This document shows positions 61,001-64,000 of a stretch of DNA of 64,000 nucleotides, piece by piece. Source of the DNA: Rhopalosiphum padi. Its lineage: Eukaryota > Arthropoda > Insecta > Hemiptera > Aphididae. The notes beneath the pieces are model-generated. The model was given only the letters and a program-made list of their open reading frames with translations. It was not told the DNA's origin and ran no database searches. The stretch spans positions 50,012,152 to 50,076,151 of the forward strand of contig NC_083597.1 of NCBI RefSeq assembly GCF_020882245.1, given 5' to 3'. The translations under genes were made by a program, and so were the position numbers. Numbering within the stretch: the stretch's first letter is position 1; each line of letters opens with the position of its first letter.

Positions 61001-64000
61001 ACATAATATTTTAATTATATAAAATAAAAATACCTTGTGTCATCCATAAAAAAAAATTGTTTGTAATAAAACTATTAACAATTTTTAAATCATATTTTTA
61101 AGTAAGAAAATATAATTAATATGTCATAAGATTAAGTGATGCATTTCAAAATAACCACTACATTAAATTAAATAATACAATTTTAAGGAATTCCAATAGT
61201 TTTTTTCTTTTATAACTTTCTGGTTTTTCAGTTTTTTTTTTATTTAAAGACCATAAACCAACTATAACCGGTAATCATGTAGTTTAGTTGTTATTTTTAT
61301 TGAAAAAAAAAAAATTAGATAAAAAAAGCACACAGTAAAATTCCCCCAGAAACTCGTTGAAAAATGCCATGGATTTGTAATTTTGTACATTACAATATTG
61401 GAGTGTTAAAAATAAAATAAAAATTAATAACTTAACAAACATTTTAAATTGAATAGTTTAGAATATTTGATTTGCTTTCAATCAATCAAGTTTCCATTGT
61501 TCTACAATCTTTTTTTTTGATGAATCTGTCATCTATGAAAGTTCTAATTAATCTTCAGATAATACCATTCTTGTTTTGTTTGTTCCTAGCACAACATGAA
61601 TCAATATTCATACTATTTACAGATACAATTTAAAAGCCCAATTATTTTATTACTACAATAACTAATACAGTGAAAAAAAAATGTATTATTTTTACAGTTT
61701 TTCGAAGGATTTCTTTCTGATTACCTTAAAAATCTTGGTAAATTAATTCTATGTACATAAAAAGTACAAGACACTCAATAAAAAAAAGATGAAATTATGT
61801 AAATCATTTCAAACTGTATAATTTGTCTTTAAAATATATGTGACATTTTGTAATGTATGGCTAAGATTTACACTAAAGTAATAAATAAATATTTAAAATA
61901 AAAGAAATGGGTAAATAAGTAATATAAAAAAAAATAAATATTTATAAAACAAGTTATTTCAATATTAACTATAAACTTTCATAGTTGAAAAAAATGATAT
62001 AAAGTAATTAAAATATAAAAATATTATTATTATATCTGTAAACAAAAAAACATAATAGAATATGGCAAATATTAGTTATAAAGAAAATATAAAAACATGT
62101 ATAGGTGAATTTTTTATAATGTGCAATATGTTAACTCTGATTATTTTAGTTACATCTCTTATGAAGGTGATAAATAATGTTAGGTAATATGATTCGATTA
62201 AAAGCGAAAATTCGACCTCAAATGTACCTTATTTAAATACTTGAAAGCAAAGGTTGCACAAACCCCAAGACCAAATACAAACAAATATGGCAGAAATTTG
62301 AAATTAATGCTTGGTTTCTTCTTCATCAAGAAAGATATCATGCTTAACTTCTTGTCAGAGTATGGTGGATATTTTGCTCTATATTATGAACATTTGTTAA
62401 GATTAATAAAATTGAAGAAGTATAACAATAATATTGTGTGCTACTAACGAAGAAAATGATTCTCCAATGATGTTGAAATCTTTGACCAAACAGCTTTTCC
62501 GATGTGTAAATGTATCAAAAGTATGTTTTCCATGGTAGGCTCCCATTCCACTAAGACCGACCCCTCCAAACGGTAGATTTTCAACTAAACAAATTTTTAA
62601 AAAAACATTAATACTTATTATTTTAAAAATATTATTTTTTAAATAGGTTAGTATAACATGAGAAAATAATAATTTTGAATAGGCAATCATAGTATAAATA
62701 AAATAAATATTTCAATAAAAAAAAAGTTGTTACAAAACTTAAAAGCCATTAGACATTAAACAAGGCTAGAATACTTGCTTGCACAAATAACATATCTATT
62801 TATTACTTAAAAAAAGCTTGTTAGTTTTTATGTAATTAATAATTAAGTGAGTATTACATTATTTTGTTGAATAAGCGTATGTCACAAAAACACAATAAAC
62901 ACCTAATCACTTTTAAATATAAACTAAAACTAAATTATTTTATGGTGATTGAAAAGCCAAATACAATACCTGAAAATAAAGAATAGTATAAATAGTATAT
63001 TAAATTTATTATTATTAACATATAATCTATTAACAGAAAAAGCAAATTATAGATATAGAATATAATCTAGTATAAACATAAAATTATTTTAAGTTGACTT
63101 ATAATGTTAAAGCTCACAGAACTAGATTAATTTTAACCTCTATTACATATCCAACCCAACTAAATAGAGTGCATATCCAAAACTGTAATTTTCTTAGGGT
63201 AAGTAAATCTATATTAAATTTAATAAAAAAAAATATATTTAACTATCTTTGTTTAAATTCAATAGTTAAGTGGTTAAAATAACAATACATATATTTTGTG
63301 GAAATATATTCTTAAATTTTAAATAACTATCCAGAAACTGAACAAAAAAGGTTTTTGTAGGTAAAATAGATCATCCAATTTAATGTTTGATTATAAAATC
63401 ATAAACTTACAGTTTTGAAAATGTTAAGAAGTGTAGCCATAGCACACATGAAACAAGCAAAGAAAATCAATGCAACTTCAACTGTTTTATCAATGAAAAT
63501 AAATAATTACAATAATATAGTTATTAAAATGAATTTTTTACAAATACAATATTTATTATTTTTAATAAATTCAATAACACATACATATTTGCTCATGCCA
63601 AGAGCAGCTTTAAAAAACATACTACTGCACACATGGAAAATAAATTACTTACCAGACACATGTACTATAGTATCATTGACACAAACTCCACCAGCTTTCA
63701 CGTTTTCCAACATGTTGTCAATGGTTGCTTTACTTTGAGTAAATACGTATAAAGCCAATGGACTATGATTTCTGTATAAATTTAGTAATAACCGTCACCA
63801 TAAAAGTAATTTAGTTAATATCAGAACCTCAAAAATATTATTCCAAAAACCAATATATTGTTTTGAGACAAGATACTCTCAAACTATCAATATTCTATGG
63901 TATTTATTGCAATTAAAGTAACATACGCCACACAATACAAATAAAATATTATTATATTGTACTGTGTAAATGACAAGTTTTAGTAGTTAATTATATTAAT
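58098..64000 (-). CDS. ALDH3: Class-3 (fatty) aldehyde dehydrogenase, 3' part, cut by the window edge
   Basis: Minus-strand exons seen: 63771-63653, then 62584 to a donor at about 62,435, then 62378-62228, then 58121-58098. The first reads NHSPLALYVFTQSKATIDNM with ENVKAGGVCVNDTIVHVS; the second VENLPFGGVGLSGMGAYHGK with HTFDTFTHRKSCLVKDFN; the third AKYPPYSDKKLSMISFLMKK, then a hydrophobic anchor (FLPYLFVFGLGVCATFAF) and KYLNK; the last adds IADEETE and a stop. Phases match at all joins. These match the C-terminal part of ALDH3A2-type enzymes, which oxidise long-chain aldehydes to fatty acids on the ER or peroxisome membrane through a C-terminal tail anchor. The catalytic cysteine and the N-terminal two-thirds lie beyond 64,000. 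Alternative ends are listed separately. Confidence 0.9.
58122..62227. other. Last intron of the aldehyde dehydrogenase
   Basis: A 4.1-kb AT-rich intron before an 8-codon last exon. It carries one MITE (59,801-60,111). The rest shows no open frame, RNA gene or element ends that I can support. Confidence 0.5.
59801..60111. mobile_element. 311-bp MITE with CCAGGGGCGTCATT-type ends
   Basis: Left end ccaggggcgtcattcggggg; right end, inward, tcaggggtgtcattttagg. Both sides are flanked by gtatac, which is itself palindromic, so it may be a target duplication or the outermost part of the inverted repeat. The interior has no open frame. The GC-rich ends stand out from the intron around it. Confidence 0.7.
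62403..62584 (-). other. Aldehyde dehydrogenase exon read through: alternative C-terminus
   Basis: If the donor (tcttc|gttagt, about 62,435) is not used, this exon continues in frame to SSLVAHNIIVILLQFY and a stop at 62,403-62,405. The result is a protein that lacks the conserved YPPYS segment and the strong membrane anchor but gains a short hydrophobic tail. Likewise the exon 62378-62228 could read past its donor to KVHLRSNFRF and stop near 62,195. The spliced form is the family-like one; the others are potential isoforms. Confidence 0.55.
62585..63652. other. Aldehyde dehydrogenase intron
   Basis: AT-rich. Two short plus-strand frames (63,094-63,282 and 63,415-63,738) are not recognisable; the second overlaps the antisense of a real exon. 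A weak acceptor-like site near 62,970 on the minus strand precedes only a few codons. Confidence 0.5.

Noticed and set aside
63415..63738. Plus-strand frame of 107 codons
   Set aside because: Partly antisense to an aldehyde dehydrogenase exon; no motif and no homologous feel.
1..64000. tRNA and rRNA genes
   Set aside because: I looked for GGTTCGAATCC-type T-loops with acceptor stems and for conserved rRNA cores and saw none. This is a visual search and a covariance-model scan could still find one.

Overview
The window is animal nuclear DNA. It is very AT-rich, every gene is split by many short GT-AG introns, and there are abundant short inverted-repeat transposons, two copies of one LINE family, and a satellite array. 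The gene content and base composition suggest an insect. A hemipteran such as an aphid is my best guess, but that is inference from overall character, not from a diagnostic marker.

Layout. 1-11,900 is gene-poor and repeat-built: a degenerate inverted-repeat element, a satellite of about 196 bp (about 546-2,100), then a head-to-tail series of long (about 2.5 kb) repeat units to about 9.7 kb with a divergent partial copy to about 10.2 kb. 11,903-18,286 (+) is a complete 15-exon NRDE2 gene (nuclear RNA-surveillance regulator, MTR4 partner). Downstream of it is a nest of repeats with a second, damaged copy of NRDE2 exons 14-15 at about 21.3-21.7 kb. 23,556-28,719 (+) is CIP2A (armadillo plus coiled coil, PP2A inhibitor and mitotic/DNA-break factor), with a young LINE insertion in intron 4. 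31,762-49,978 (+) is the JIP3/Sunday driver motor-cargo adaptor, with two in-frame microexons and two alternative last exons. 52,693-55,448 (-) is KAT14/ATAC2, a GNAT-family subunit of the ATAC complex. 56,327-57,264 (+) is SDF2, an ER MIR-domain protein ending in HTEL. From 58,098 to beyond the right edge (-) is the 3' half of a class-3 (fatty) aldehyde dehydrogenase with alternative C-termini.

I rebuilt exon structures by hand. Summed exon lengths are divisible by three with matching intron phases for NRDE2 (1,031 aa), CIP2A (804 aa), JIP3 (1,253 or 1,266 aa), KAT14 (about 550 aa) and SDF2 (221 aa). The genes do not form one pathway; they are unrelated housekeeping and cell-biology genes. 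KAT14 and SDF2 are divergent and may share a promoter region of about 0.9 kb. SDF2 and the aldehyde dehydrogenase converge.

I found no CRISPR array, prokaryotic operon, phage, viral gene, rRNA or tRNA. The most unusual parts are the duplicated NRDE2 3' exons bracketed by repeats that also occur at the left end of the window, the mutually exclusive JIP3 last exons, the alternative C-termini of the aldehyde dehydrogenase, and the long repeat array at the left.
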